A stretch of 64,000 nucleotides of DNA, from NCBI RefSeq assembly GCF_001808955.1, contig NZ_KV795257.1, forward strand, positions 347,227-411,226, in the 5' to 3' direction. Position 1 is the stretch's first letter. Every line of letters starts with the position of its first letter. Below are positions 25,658 to 34,771 of this stretch, in pieces. The notes below the pieces were generated by a model. It ran no database searches. It saw nothing but the letters and a program-made list of their open reading frames with translations, and had not been told where the DNA came from. The stretch comes from Rothia sp. HMSC078H08. Its GTDB lineage: Bacteria > Actinomycetota > Actinomycetes > Actinomycetales > Micrococcaceae. The position numbers and the translations under genes were made by a program.

Positions 25658-25699
25658 ATGTCTCTAGGGTTTAGAGCGCTCGGCTTAGAGAGTCCCTAC

Positions 25700-26293
25700 T
25701 TAGAGTTCCTGAGTGCGGGGCATCCAGGAGGGGCGCTTCGCCTCGTACGCTTCAATAGCTTCGAGGTTCTGCAGGGTCAGACCGATATCGTCCAGGCCCT
25801 CCATGAGGCGCCAGCGCACGTAGTCGTCAATCTCGAAGGGAACAACCAGCGCGCCCACGGTTACGGTCTTGGACTCCAGGTCAACGGTGATTTCGGTGCC
25901 GGGCTCGTGCTCCAGCGCCTTCCAAATCAGCTCGATATCGTCCTGTGCAACCTGTGCGGTGACCAGGCCCTGCTTACCGGAGTTGCCGCGGAAAATATCG
26001 GCAAAACGAGCAGAGATAACGACCTTGAAACCGTAGTCGCGCAGCGCCCACACGGCGTGCTCACGCGAGGAACCGGTACCGAAGTCCGGGCCCGCAACCA
26101 GCACGCTACCGTGCTTGTAGGGCTCCTGGTTCAGGATGAACTCGGGGTCCTTACGCCAGTTAGCGAAGAGGGCATCATCAAAGCCAGTCTTGGTCACTCG
26201 CTTGAGGTAGACGGCGGGGATGATCTGGTCGGTGTCAACATTCGAAGAACGCAGCGGCACGCCAATGCCGGTGTGCTTAATAATGGGTTCCAT
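25700..26293 (-). CDS. leuD: 3-isopropylmalate dehydratase small subunit
   Basis: With LeuC forms isopropylmalate isomerase (2- to 3-isopropylmalate) in leucine synthesis. 197 residues, beginning [27 protein letters not shown]. It has the swivel-domain motifs [14 protein letters not shown] and NSGKQGL. AAGGAG lies 5 bases before the ATG at 26293. The gap to leuC is 26 bp, so the two are cotranscribed. Confidence 0.97.
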   Translation of the reverse strand: MEPIIKHTGIGVPLRSSNVDTDQIIPAVYLKRVTKTGFDDALFANWRKDPEFILNQEPYKHGSVLVAGPDFGTGSSREHAVWALRDYGFKVVISARFADIFRGNSGKQGLVTAQVAQDDIELIWKALEHEPGTEITVDLESKTVTVGALVVPFEIDDYVRWRLMEGLDDIGLTLQNLEAIEAYEAKRPSWMPRTQEL

Positions 26294-26319
26294 AATGGCT
26301 CCTTAGCTATAGCGGCGTG

Positions 26320-27762
26320 CTAGGCCACGACGTCGGACGGGGCGGACAGGGTACCGCGCACAGCGGTTGCGGCGGCAACCACCGGGGAGACCAGGTGGGT
26401 GCGGCCGCCCTTGCCCTGGCGGCCCTCAAAGTTACGGTTCGAGGTGGAGGCGCAACGCTCACCGGGTGCCAGCTGGTCGGGGTTCATACCCAGGCACATG
26501 GAGCAGCCGGCGAAGCGCCAGTCTGCACCGAACTCCTTGAAGACCTTGTCCAGGCCTTCTGCTTCTGCCTGCGCGCGGACCTTCTGGGAGCCGGGCACGA
26601 CCATCATGCGCACGTTCTCGGCGATGGTGCGGCCACGCACGATGTCTGCGGCGGCGCGCAGGTCCTCAATGCGGGAGTTGGTGCAGGAGCCCAGGAAGAC
26701 GACGTCCACGGGAATTTCCTTCATGGGGGTGCCGGCCTTCAGGTCCATGTATTCGAGGGCGCGTTCTGCTGCGACCTTGTCGTTCTCGTCCTCGAAGTCC
26801 TCCGGGGAGGGAACGGCGTGGCTCAGCGGAATACCCTGACCGGGGTTGGTGCCCCAGGTGACGAAGGGTTCGAGCTCGTCAGCGTTAATGAAGATTTCCT
26901 TGTCGAAGACGGCACCTTCGTCGGTGGGCAGGGTCTTCCAGTACTCGACTGCCTTGTCCCACTCTTCACCCTTAGGTGCGTGCTGACGGCCCTTGATGTA
27001 TTCGAAGGTGGTCTCGTCGGGGGCGACCATGCCGGCGCGTGCGCCCGCCTCAATGGACATGTTGCACATGGTCATACGACCCTCCATGGAGAGGGAGCGG
27101 ATCGCGGAGCCGCGGTATTCGAGCACGTAGCCCTGACCGCCGCCGGTGCCGATCTGCGCGATGACGGCGAGGATGATGTCCTTCGCGGTCACGCCGGGCT
27201 TGAGGGTGCCTTCAACGTTGATTGCCATGGTCTTGAAGCGTGCCAGAGGCAGGGTCTGGGTTGCCATGACGTGCTCCACCTCGGAGGTGCCGATGCCGAA
27301 CGCGAGAGCGCCGAACGCACCGTGGGTGGAAGTGTGGGAGTCGCCGCAGACGATGGTCATGCCGGGCATGGTCAGACCCAGCTGCGGGCCGACCACGTGT
27401 ACGATGCCCTGTTCCTGGTCGCCGAGGGAGTGGATGCGCACGCCGAACTCTGCAGCGTTGCGGCGCAGGGTCTCGATCTGGGTGCGGCTGGTCAGGTCGG
27501 CAATGGTGCCGAAGATGTTGTCGGTGGGGGTGTTGTGGTCCTCGGTGGCGATGGTCAGGTCGAGGCGGCGCAGGGGGCGGTTCTCGATGCGCAGACCTTC
27601 GAATGCCTGGGGGGAGGTCACTTCGTGCAGTAGCTGCAGGTCGATGTAGAGCAGGTCGGGCTTGCCGTTTTCGCCGGGGACGACGACGTGTGCGTCCCAG
27701 ACTTTTTCTGCCAGGGTGCGCGGACGGGTGCCCGCGGTGGTTGCGTTCTGTTCGCTAGTCAT
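26320..27762 (-). CDS. leuC: 3-isopropylmalate dehydratase large subunit
   Basis: Aconitase-family subunit holding the 4Fe-4S cluster. Cluster ligands are seen in [14 protein letters not shown] and [38 protein letters not shown] is the substrate-side signature region. 480 residues. AGGAG lies 7 bases before the ATG at 27762. A 411-bp divergent region separates it from the IclR-type gene at 28174, the arrangement of LtbR/NdgR regulators that control leuCD in other actinobacteria. Confidence 0.97.
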   Translation of the reverse strand: MTSEQNATTAGTRPRTLAEKVWDAHVVVPGENGKPDLLYIDLQLLHEVTSPQAFEGLRIENRPLRRLDLTIATEDHNTPTDNIFGTIADLTSRTQIETLRRNAAEFGVRIHSLGDQEQGIVHVVGPQLGLTMPGMTIVCGDSHTSTHGAFGALAFGIGTSEVEHVMATQTLPLARFKTMAINVEGTLKPGVTAKDIILAVIAQIGTGGGQGYVLEYRGSAIRSLSMEGRMTMCNMSIEAGARAGMVAPDETTFEYIKGRQHAPKGEEWDKAVEYWKTLPTDEGAVFDKEIFINADELEPFVTWGTNPGQGIPLSHAVPSPEDFEDENDKVAAERALEYMDLKAGTPMKEIPVDVVFLGSCTNSRIEDLRAAADIVRGRTIAENVRMMVVPGSQKVRAQAEAEGLDKVFKEFGADWRFAGCSMCLGMNPDQLAPGERCASTSNRNFEGRQGKGGRTHLVSPVVAAATAVRGTLSAPSDVVA

Positions 27763-28040
27763 GCTTTCTCCTGCTTGATGCGTTCCTACGGTGGATGCGT
27801 TCGGTGTGGTGCGTGCCGCAAGTTTGCGGAGTTAAGGGGCGGATTATGTACCCGATGGGACCCTCAAATCGGTATTTCCCTGCGGCGTGTCGCATATTTT
27901 TTCACGGATTCTTAGCCTGTGAGACGGCCTAGAAACACCCCGAACTAGCGAGTGTTTTTATGTGGGTTTACTCTATGACTCCAGGGTAATTTTGCGGGGT
28001 TGCGCGCATTTTCCTGCGGCTTTTTCACACATTTTAACCC

Positions 28041-28079
28041 ATAAACACACATAAACACTTATTATGAAAAACTCATAAT
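28041..28079. promoter_or_regulatory. Candidate regulator-binding site between leuC and iclR
   Basis: Two direct 10-bp repeats ATAAACAC(A/T)(C/T) (28041-28050, 28051-28060) adjoin a perfect 7-bp inverted repeat ATTATGA/TCATAAT (28061-28067, 28073-28079). The position suits an operator for the adjacent IclR-type regulator. Confidence 0.45.
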
Positions 28080-28161
28080 TTATCCCGTAGGGGGTGATTC
28101 CATCTTCAGCTGTGCACCCGAAAGAGTCCACGAAGTCCGGGGTATCTTTCATATTCTGAGA

Positions 28162-28167
28162 TAGAAT
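28162..28167 (+). promoter_or_regulatory. -10 element of a probable leaderless iclR transcript
   Basis: TAGAAT ends 6 bases before the ATG at 28174, so transcription should begin at or next to the start codon. No Shine-Dalgarno is present and no good -35 is seen. Confidence 0.45.
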
Positions 28168-28173
28168 ATAAGA

Positions 28174-29061
28174 ATGACTCCTTCCGCTTCACGTTTTAAC
28201 GCACACGGAATGCGTCACCCCAACGCATCCACATACCACAACGCACCGATTGTCGACCCCGTCAAGCCGCCCGAACACATGGCCGCCGACGAGCAGATGG
28301 TAGAGGTAAACTCCCACGGCTCCTCCGGCGTTGGCGTGCTCGACAAGGCGACCCTCATTCTTGATTGCCTCGAGGCAGGACCCGTATCTCTGGGTGACCT
28401 CGTCAAGGCAACCGGTCTGGCGCGCCCCACCGCACACCGCCTCGCCGTGGCGTTGGCACACCACCGCCTCGTAGCCCGCGACGTGCAGGGACGCTTCATG
28501 CTCGGACCCCGCCTGACCGAACTCGCATCCGCAACCATTGCTGACGAGCTCATCACCGTGGCAGACCCGATCCTGCAGAAGCTCAGCCTCGAAGCTGACG
28601 AGTCCACCCAGCTGTACCGCCGCCAGGGTGACTGGCGCGTGTGCGCAGCCACCTCCCCCCGCCCCTCCGGCATGCACGAATCTATTCCGGTCGGCACCCA
28701 GCTGTCCATGCAGGCAGGCTCCGCCGCCCAGGTTCTGCTGGCTTGGGAAGATCAGAACCGCATTGTTGAAGGCCTGCGCGATGCACACTTCAGCGCAGCC
28801 ATGCTCGCGGCTGTGCGCCGCATCGGCTGGGCGCAGTCCGTGGGCGAGCGCGAGCGCGGTACCGCCTCGGTGTCCGCTCCGGTGCGTGCTCCCGGTGGCA
28901 AGGTGATTGCGGCTGTGTCTATCTCGGGTCCGATTGATCGTATGACCCGCCAGCCGAACCGCAACTACCCCGAGCTGGTCGTCAAGGCTGCTCAGGCGAT
29001 TACTGACGGTTTGCGTGAGCTTTCTGCTTCTCACTCGGCATCGGATGTTGAGGAAAGCTAA
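28174..29061 (+). CDS. IclR-family regulator, probable leucine-pathway regulator (LtbR/NdgR-like)
   Basis: 295 residues. A winged helix-turn-helix at about 50-110 (VSLGDLVKATGLARPTAHRL) is followed by an IclR effector domain. Well-known orthologues divergent from leuCD (LtbR, NdgR) begin near SSGVGVLDKA, so the first 45-50 residues here are an extra, His/Pro-containing extension. Alternatively translation starts later, at Met36 or Met42, though no Shine-Dalgarno precedes any of the choices. The ATG at 28174 fits a leaderless mRNA. In other actinobacteria the family represses or tunes leuCD in response to branched-chain amino acid status. Confidence 0.88.
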   Translation: MTPSASRFNAHGMRHPNASTYHNAPIVDPVKPPEHMAADEQMVEVNSHGSSGVGVLDKATLILDCLEAGPVSLGDLVKATGLARPTAHRLAVALAHHRLVARDVQGRFMLGPRLTELASATIADELITVADPILQKLSLEADESTQLYRRQGDWRVCAATSPRPSGMHESIPVGTQLSMQAGSAAQVLLAWEDQNRIVEGLRDAHFSAAMLAAVRRIGWAQSVGERERGTASVSAPVRAPGGKVIAAVSISGPIDRMTRQPNRNYPELVVKAAQAITDGLRELSASHSASDVEES

Positions 29062-29086
29062 GGCTCTGTTCTAGATAGTTTTCACG

Positions 29087-29134
29087 AAAAGAATCCCTCC
29101 CCACTTCGTTTGAGAGGTGGGGAGGGATTCTTTT
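29087..29134. terminator. Bidirectional terminator, iclR / GTPase
   Basis: Perfect 18-bp stem (29087-29104 with 29117-29134) with AAAA and TTTT at its base, between converging genes. Confidence 0.9.
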
Positions 29135-29190
29135 ATGCACTCTTAGCCTGATGCAGCTTATCCTGATGCGGTTTTTCAGATGATACGCCG

Positions 29191-31065
29191 CTAAATGTCC
29201 AGCGCCTTGCGGTAGGAGTTGAGGCGCTTAGCTTCCAGCTGCACCGGGGCGACCACGCAGGACTGCACCGCCTTCTCAACGCCGGTCTGCAGGCGACCGC
29301 GCAGCTTGCGTGCGTAGTAGCGTGAGCCCATGGCGGTGAGCAACCTGCCCACACCCGCCGAGGCAATACCAAGCAGGATACCCAGCAACAGAAGCAGGGT
29401 CGGCAGGGGTACCGGGGAGCCTTCGGGGGTCGGGGCGGGCGGCAGTTGAATCTGCAGGTACGCCATGCCGGAGATGAGGGTCAGCCAGCCGACGCCTACC
29501 AGGGCGCTCAGTAGTGCAATCCATTGCAGCGCGTTGAAGATGACCCAGGGGGCGCGGGTGCGGCCGAGGCCGTAGTCGATGCGCATCATGTCACGTTCGA
29601 GCAGTTCGGGTAGCTCCGCCTCGCGAGAGAGTGCGGCTTCCTTCATGCTGCGCTTCCACGGGTCTTCGACGCGGTCCGCCATCTGCTTGCTGTATTGGCG
29701 CACGGCATTTGCCATGCCTGCCTTCTGCGCGGCGCTCAGCGGGGGTAGCGAGGATGCCACCAGCTCGGGTGCGTTCTCGCTATCGGAGCCGAGCATGCCC
29801 GAGGACTTCTCCGCCTTAGACGCGCTCTTCGTTTCGTCCTGCTGCCCCAGGTGCAGGCGGCGCAGGGGGTCAGCTTTCAGACGGCTCATCCAGCGGGTGA
29901 GGATCCAGCCGGTGTGCTGACCCGCGGCGCGGCGGTAGGAGGCGGTTGCCGCCTGCAAAACCTGCTCTGCCTGGCTGGAGGTGTAGCACGCCTTCGCGAG
30001 CTTCTGTTCCGCTTCGAGGGCGTAGGCTCCGGCGAGCACGGTCCCCTCTCCCCCGGCATAGGTGCGCAGCTGGGATGCGGTGGCGTGCAGCTGTGCGTCG
30101 GTTCGCTGCAGGGATAGGCTCTTGGCGGCGGCTACCTGGGCGAGCAGGTCGCGCAGCACGTCGACGCCCTCACCGGTTCGTGCAGAGACGGCGATGGGTG
30201 CGGAGAGCAGGTGCGCTTCGGTGCCCTCGGCCTGGAGCAGGCGGGTGAGGGAGGCGAGCACGGCGGGCACCTCGGCGGGTGCGAGTTTGTCCGCCTGGTT
30301 GAGCACGCAGAGCGCCTGCGCGCCGGAGGTGGCAAGCGGCACCATGAAGTCGCGGTGGATGACGGCGTCGGCGTACTTTTGGGGGTCGACAACCCAGACG
30401 AGTACGTCCACGTAGCGCATCATGCGGGCGGCGAGGTCGCGGTTGGTGGTGGTGACCGAGTCGAAGTCGGGCATGTCCAGCAGGATGAGGCCGCCGGTGC
30501 GGGTGCGCATTTCGCCGCGTCCGCCTACTGCGCGGCGGATGCGGTTGAAGAGTCCGGGCGCCGGTTCGGTGACGGTATTGGGTGCCGCTACTCCCCCGGT
30601 TGCCTTATTACCCTCGGTTGTCTCTCCTTCGGCGGCGAGCGCCTGAGTTTGCGGGTAGACGCGCTTGTCGATGCCGAGCCAGTCAAGTAGCTCTTCGCTG
30701 CCTTCGGCTTCCCAGATTGCCGCCTGCACGGTGGAGGTGGTCGGGCGTGTGGGAGCGGAGAGGGCAATGTTCTGCCCGGCGATGGCATTGAAGAGGGTGG
30801 ATTTGCCGCTGCCGGTCGCGCCGAAGAAGCCGATGACGGTGTGCTCGGTGGAGAGCTCGCGGCGCTGGCTGAGGCGTTCGAGGGTTTCGGCGGCGTCGAG
30901 CAGCACGGTTTCGGGGACTCGTCCTTCGCCGTAGCTGATGGCATCCTTGAGGGATGCAACGGAGCGCGCGAAGGGCGAGGTCGCCACGGCGGGGGTGGCG
31001 CCTCGCTCGGCGTTGCGATCGGTGTTGCGCTCGGCGTTCTCGAGTTTTTTCTCGGGGGTAGTCAT
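29191..31065 (-). CDS. Dynamin-like/YfjP-type GTPase, membrane-associated (second of pair)
   Basis: 624 residues. GTPase motifs: P-loop GATGSGKST near residue 83, PTRPTTS (G2), LLDMPDFDS (G3) and LNQADK (G4, Gln where NKxD has Lys). After a helical middle, two membrane helices lie near residues 510-575 (WIALLSALVGVGWLTLISG; LLLLLGILLGIASAGVG). The fold and layout fit bacterial dynamin-like or YfjP GTPases rather than ABC proteins, as such genes are often labelled. It follows its homologue by 48 bp and is likely cotranscribed. The partner and process are unknown; paired dynamin-like proteins in Streptomyces act at cell division. The Shine-Dalgarno is weak. Confidence 0.8.
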   Translation of the reverse strand: MTTPEKKLENAERNTDRNAERGATPAVATSPFARSVASLKDAISYGEGRVPETVLLDAAETLERLSQRRELSTEHTVIGFFGATGSGKSTLFNAIAGQNIALSAPTRPTTSTVQAAIWEAEGSEELLDWLGIDKRVYPQTQALAAEGETTEGNKATGGVAAPNTVTEPAPGLFNRIRRAVGGRGEMRTRTGGLILLDMPDFDSVTTTNRDLAARMMRYVDVLVWVVDPQKYADAVIHRDFMVPLATSGAQALCVLNQADKLAPAEVPAVLASLTRLLQAEGTEAHLLSAPIAVSARTGEGVDVLRDLLAQVAAAKSLSLQRTDAQLHATASQLRTYAGGEGTVLAGAYALEAEQKLAKACYTSSQAEQVLQAATASYRRAAGQHTGWILTRWMSRLKADPLRRLHLGQQDETKSASKAEKSSGMLGSDSENAPELVASSLPPLSAAQKAGMANAVRQYSKQMADRVEDPWKRSMKEAALSREAELPELLERDMMRIDYGLGRTRAPWVIFNALQWIALLSALVGVGWLTLISGMAYLQIQLPPAPTPEGSPVPLPTLLLLLGILLGIASAGVGRLLTAMGSRYYARKLRGRLQTGVEKAVQSCVVAPVQLEAKRLNSYRKALDI

Positions 31066-31113
31066 AGTGCGTTATTTCTTCGTCTGTGGTGCGGGGTGCC
31101 TGCCCGGAGTGGT

Positions 31114-33024
31114 TTAGCGGGCAACCGTGCCGTTAGTGTGGGCTGCGGCTTGGCGCTGTGTGGTTTGGCGCTGTGTGGTTTGACTCTGGGTGCTCATTTC
31201 TGCGGCGATCGCCTGTACCTGCTCAGCGGCGCGGTGAATGTCCTCGGCATCAGCCTGCGGGTCGGTTTCTTCGAGCACGGCGGTGAAGGGCTGGGCGTGC
31301 TCGGTGAGCAGATCAGCCATGCGTTCGAGCAGGTCGGTGCGGGCGCGGGTTGCCATGCGGCGCACCGCGTCTTCACCGAAGATGGACTCGAGCAGCTTGG
31401 TGCCGACCACGCCACTACCGCCCGCAATACCCGCTTCAATACCGGTAATGCCGCCGGTGAGGCTGAACGCGGCGACCATGAGCATCACGGCGGTAGCGTT
31501 CACGCCCAGGGAAAGGAAGCGAGCACGTTTGCGCTTGTCGGCGCCTTCTTCGCGAATCATTTCGAGCACTGAGCCCTGCCAGAGGCGAATCTGCTCGGCA
31601 ACAGCGGCGGAGAAGATGTCTTCGGCGGACTGCACTTCACCCTTCACATCACCCTTTGCGCCTGCATTCTTTTCGGGCGTCGGCGCGTCCAGGCGCGCCA
31701 GCAGGGAGCGTCCGGCGCGGCTGGCACGCCAGCGGGTGCGGGTGTTTTCGGAGGCGCGGGCGGCGGCATCCAGCACGACGGCGTGGATACCGCTTTCAAG
31801 GGCGTCCTCTACCTTCTGGGCGGCGGCGGGCTGACCGCGCAGTGCAGAGCCGACGCGGTCGCGCAGGCGACCGATGGTGCTGTCGAGGGAGCGGAAGAAG
31901 TCGCCGGTTCCCACGAAATCGTGCCAGCGCGAGAGCACTTCGCCGCGTAGCAGGGAGCCGTCGGAGAGCGCCCCGTCGATGGTGGTCAGCGCGTCCTCGT
32001 ATTCTTCGGCGACGATGGTGGCAAGCGACTGGTGCGCCGCCTGCTGGCGTGCCTGTTCGGCGGCGAGCACCTGCAGGTTTCCGGCGAGGGTTTCGACGGC
32101 ACCGGCGAGGGTCTGCCGGGCGATGGCGGCGCGGGCGGGTGCGTCGGCGCCGAGTTCGCGGATCCACAGGGTCAGCGGGGCGAGGCTGACGGGGGCGAGC
32201 ATGCCGCTTTCGTCGCGCGGCTGTTCGGTGACGGTGTGAATCAGTACGGCGTGGATTCCCGCCTCGTCGAGCATGCGTCGCAGGTCGTTTTCGATGGCTT
32301 CTTCGTCGCCTTCGGGCACGCGGTTGAGCACCACGGCGATGGCGATGGAGCGTGTGGCTGCTTCGTGGAGCAGTTCCCAGGGCACAGCGTCGGCGTAGCG
32401 GTTGGCGGTGGTGACGAAGAGCCACAGGTCTGCCGCGGAGAGCAATTCCTTGGCGAGGGTGCGGTTTTCCTCGGAGACGGAGTCGATATCGGGCGCATCA
32501 ATGAGCGCGATGCCCTGCGGTAGCGCCGAGGTAGTAACAGGAATGAGGGCGCGCGCAATCTTCGGGTCAAGGCCCGGTAGTGCCTGCGATCCGGCGTTCA
32601 TGCCGGAGGTGCGGGTGCGCGGCAGGGTGGGCAGGAAGCGTTCGGGTGACAGTGCCGCCTCGTCTTCTGCGCGGTGCAGGAGTACGGGGTGGCGGGTGGT
32701 GGGTCGAATCGCGCCGGACTGGGTGAGCGGTTCGCCGAGCAGGGTGTTCACAAGGGTGGATTTGCCGGCGCCGGTGGAGCCTCCGACCACGATGGTGAGG
32801 GGGTTGTCGACGCTGGCACTGCGCGGCAGGATGTAGTCGTCGAGTTGGCGTGCCATGGCGGCGAGCAGGGTGCGCGCGGTGGCGGTGCCGTGCTCGGCGG
32901 TGCCGTCGTGGGTGACGGTGTAGGGGGTGCCGGGGGTTTCGCCGGCTTCTACGTCGAGCGGGAGGGGGATTCGAGTGAGCAGTTCGCGAGCTGCTTTGAG
33001 CTGCGCATAGTCGGTGGTAGTCAC
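31114..33024 (-). CDS. Dynamin-like GTPase, membrane-associated (first of pair)
   Basis: 636 residues. GTPase motifs: P-loop VGGSTGAGKST near residue 84, IRPTTRHP (G2), LIDAPDIDS (G3) and VLNRVPEGD (G4-like). A long helical region follows. Hydrophobic segments near residues 505-540 (NATAVMLMVAAFSLTGGITG, then a Gly/Ala-rich stretch) suggest membrane contact. The tail repeats QTTQRQTTQRQAA. The start is GTG at 33024. GACAAT ends 6 bases upstream and no Shine-Dalgarno is seen, so a leaderless mRNA is likely. Its G-domain is only distantly similar to that of the next gene, so the duplication is old or they form a heteromeric pair. Confidence 0.8.
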   Translation of the reverse strand: MTTTDYAQLKAARELLTRIPLPLDVEAGETPGTPYTVTHDGTAEHGTATARTLLAAMARQLDDYILPRSASVDNPLTIVVGGSTGAGKSTLVNTLLGEPLTQSGAIRPTTRHPVLLHRAEDEAALSPERFLPTLPRTRTSGMNAGSQALPGLDPKIARALIPVTTSALPQGIALIDAPDIDSVSEENRTLAKELLSAADLWLFVTTANRYADAVPWELLHEAATRSIAIAVVLNRVPEGDEEAIENDLRRMLDEAGIHAVLIHTVTEQPRDESGMLAPVSLAPLTLWIRELGADAPARAAIARQTLAGAVETLAGNLQVLAAEQARQQAAHQSLATIVAEEYEDALTTIDGALSDGSLLRGEVLSRWHDFVGTGDFFRSLDSTIGRLRDRVGSALRGQPAAAQKVEDALESGIHAVVLDAAARASENTRTRWRASRAGRSLLARLDAPTPEKNAGAKGDVKGEVQSAEDIFSAAVAEQIRLWQGSVLEMIREEGADKRKRARFLSLGVNATAVMLMVAAFSLTGGITGIEAGIAGGSGVVGTKLLESIFGEDAVRRMATRARTDLLERMADLLTEHAQPFTAVLEETDPQADAEDIHRAAEQVQAIAAEMSTQSQTTQRQTTQRQAAAHTNGTVAR

Positions 33025-33610
33025 AGCGCTATTGTCCCATAGGGTGCACCTGCTTCATGCCATGTTTGGGTGTTGGCGCGGTCGCGTTGTGGCTAGGTTG
33101 TGCGGATGGGAGTGCCCAGGCTGTGTGAGGGGCTGTTTTTGATAGGTGTTTGGACAACCTGAAGAGGTTGAGATACTACTTGCGCACAGGGTGCAACAAC
33201 TCCAATTTATGATTTATTCATAAGAAGAGCAGGTAAGAAAATCCTTGATTTTCCGCAGGAAATCAGCACATTTCAATACGGTTATCCGGAACACATTGGT
33301 ACGTTTTATAACCCGCATAAAACGGGCAAATATTAAGATTTGATAACTTTTTACGCTCAAGCGCAGATATGGTCATTTCGAACTTGAAAGTACGCTTAGA
33401 ATCATTGAGCACGACAACCAGGCAGGTCATAACCCACACCGATTCCTTCAGGCGGCTTCTGACCTGCCCTTTCTATCGCATCCGTACTCACCGCGGTATG
33501 CCACCCCCATCGGGAACGCTCACCGACCCCTCATACAACTGCAATCAACTGCCGTTGAGGTTCACTGCATCCGAGCTACCCATTACTGCCTGCCCGTCTT
33601 TACTCTTGCG
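33025..33610. other. Intergenic region before the lipoprotein array
   Basis: A/T-richer sequence, especially 33160-33400. It holds small inverted repeats (TGATTT/AAATCA near 33245; CCCG/CGGG near 33312). An open frame from 33369 lacks a ribosome site and any recognisable product, so I call no gene. Confidence 0.4.
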
Positions 33611-33621
33611 AAAGGTTGCGT

Positions 33622-34503
33622 ATGTTCGGTTCGCTGTCACGTCGCCATCTTCTTGCTCTTTCTTCCGGAGCAGCATTGAGTGCACTCACAAGCGCCTGCA
33701 GTCCCAGCGCAGTTTCTCGCCCTCAACCACTCACTGATCCCTCTCCCACTGATGCCGCACCGGCGCCTCAGAGCACCCAGACTAAATCTGCGACCACCAC
33801 GCGTAGCATCACCTACGCCGAGCCTCTACCCAAATCCGCTCTGGACGGCCGCGGCCCGGCAATCCTGCCGGATCAGTTCTTTGAGCGCGTCGGCAATTTC
33901 TCGAACGGCACTCTCAGCCACCGCGCCGTCAATGTCCCCCGACCCATCATGCCCCCGGAGGCTAAGGAACGTACCGTTGAGGGTCTGCACGCCTTCCTGC
34001 AGTACTGGGGTGCGGCGCAGAACTACATGCTCCTCACCGGTGATACCGACCCCTTCATGAGCCTGCCCGGCCAGGAGCACTTTAGCCACATGGCGCAGAT
34101 GTACCGCGACATTTACCGCTACAACATTGGCTGGCTGGTCTCTAAGAGCAACCACCCCATGTGCATCAATCTAAGCTCCCCGCAGCCGGTACCCGCCACC
34201 GAGCAGGACGTCTACTGCTGGAAGGCGACCCTGAAGGTGGACGAGAACGCGTTCCTGTTCAACCATGAGACCCGTCAGCGTGAGCAGCTCACCGGTATCT
34301 ACGGCAGCAATCAGAAGGCGGATGCTTACGTCTACTTTGGTGAAGAGGGGTGGCAGATGCTGGAGGATCCGAAGTCTTCCCCGAGTGCTACCGCCACCCC
34401 TGCGGCTACCACTGAACCGTCCGCGAACGCCCCGAGCGCGCACCCGACCCCGAATGAGAGCGCCTCTTCTAAGGCGGCTCGTTACATTCGAGGCTCAGCC
34501 TAA
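33622..34503 (+). CDS. Tat/lipobox lipoprotein, array member 1
   Basis: 293 residues. The N-terminus has SRRHLLALSSGAALSALTSAC, a twin-arginine-like pair and a lipobox with lipid-bearing Cys26. A Pro/Ser/Thr linker leads to the core shared by all five genes: a helix with A-x3-Y-x3-TGD (AAQNYMLLTGD) and a later Trp-Leu-Val (IGWLVSK). The core resembles actinobacterial lipoproteins of the DUF6318 type, a label I give with moderate confidence. The C-terminus is Ser/Thr/Ala/Pro-rich. The ATG at 33622 follows AAAGG by 6 bases; a TTG at 33616 abuts that site and is rejected. It has a distinctive His/Cys/Trp-containing insert after the core. Confidence 0.8.
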   Translation: MFGSLSRRHLLALSSGAALSALTSACSPSAVSRPQPLTDPSPTDAAPAPQSTQTKSATTTRSITYAEPLPKSALDGRGPAILPDQFFERVGNFSNGTLSHRAVNVPRPIMPPEAKERTVEGLHAFLQYWGAAQNYMLLTGDTDPFMSLPGQEHFSHMAQMYRDIYRYNIGWLVSKSNHPMCINLSSPQPVPATEQDVYCWKATLKVDENAFLFNHETRQREQLTGIYGSNQKADAYVYFGEEGWQMLEDPKSSPSATATPAATTEPSANAPSAHPTPNESASSKAARYIRGSA

Positions 34504-34513
34504 AACTTCTTTG

Positions 34514-34563
34514 CATCCGTGCCTCAAAGATCCCGTCATATTGGGTGATATGAGGCACGGATG
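34514..34563 (+). terminator. Terminator after lipoprotein 1
   Basis: 13-bp perfect stem (34514-34526 with 34551-34563) followed by AGGGCTTTTATTT. Confidence 0.8.
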
Positions 34564-34771
34564 AGGGCTTTTATTTGTGTGCCACGCGTGAAATCTATAG
34601 GCTAGGGCTAGATGAGGTCCGCCCATTTTCACCTCAATGCGCCTCTACCCGCCCCGCGGGTGACTGCTTCACGCCCTCTGATGGGGGCGTGATGTTAGGC
34701 TGAGGATTAGGGCGTGAGCTCTTCACCTATCACCGATACTTCCGCATCACAGCACATTCAAGGGGATCACT

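Larger units (their letters stand above)
27763..28173. promoter_or_regulatory. Divergent leuC / iclR control region
   Basis: No gene. Reading toward leuC, a TAAAAT -10-like hexamer lies near 28031-28036, so the leuC leader could be about 260 nt. A bulged hairpin (TACCGAT/ATCGGGTA) lies near 27848-27874. I looked for a leucine leader peptide and a T-box and found neither. Confidence 0.45.

Noticed and set aside
27763..28173. Leucine leader peptide or T-box ahead of leuC
   Set aside because: Short frames in the leader have no run of Leu codons, and I could not find a specifier loop or the conserved T-box antiterminator sequence.
29191..33024. ABC transporter ATPases
   Set aside because: There is a P-loop but no LSGGQ signature. 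The G2, G3 and G4 motifs and membrane segments fit dynamin-like GTPases.
33369..33737. 122-codon open frame before the lipoprotein array
   Set aside because: No ribosome site, no recognisable product, and it overlaps lipoprotein 1 in another frame.
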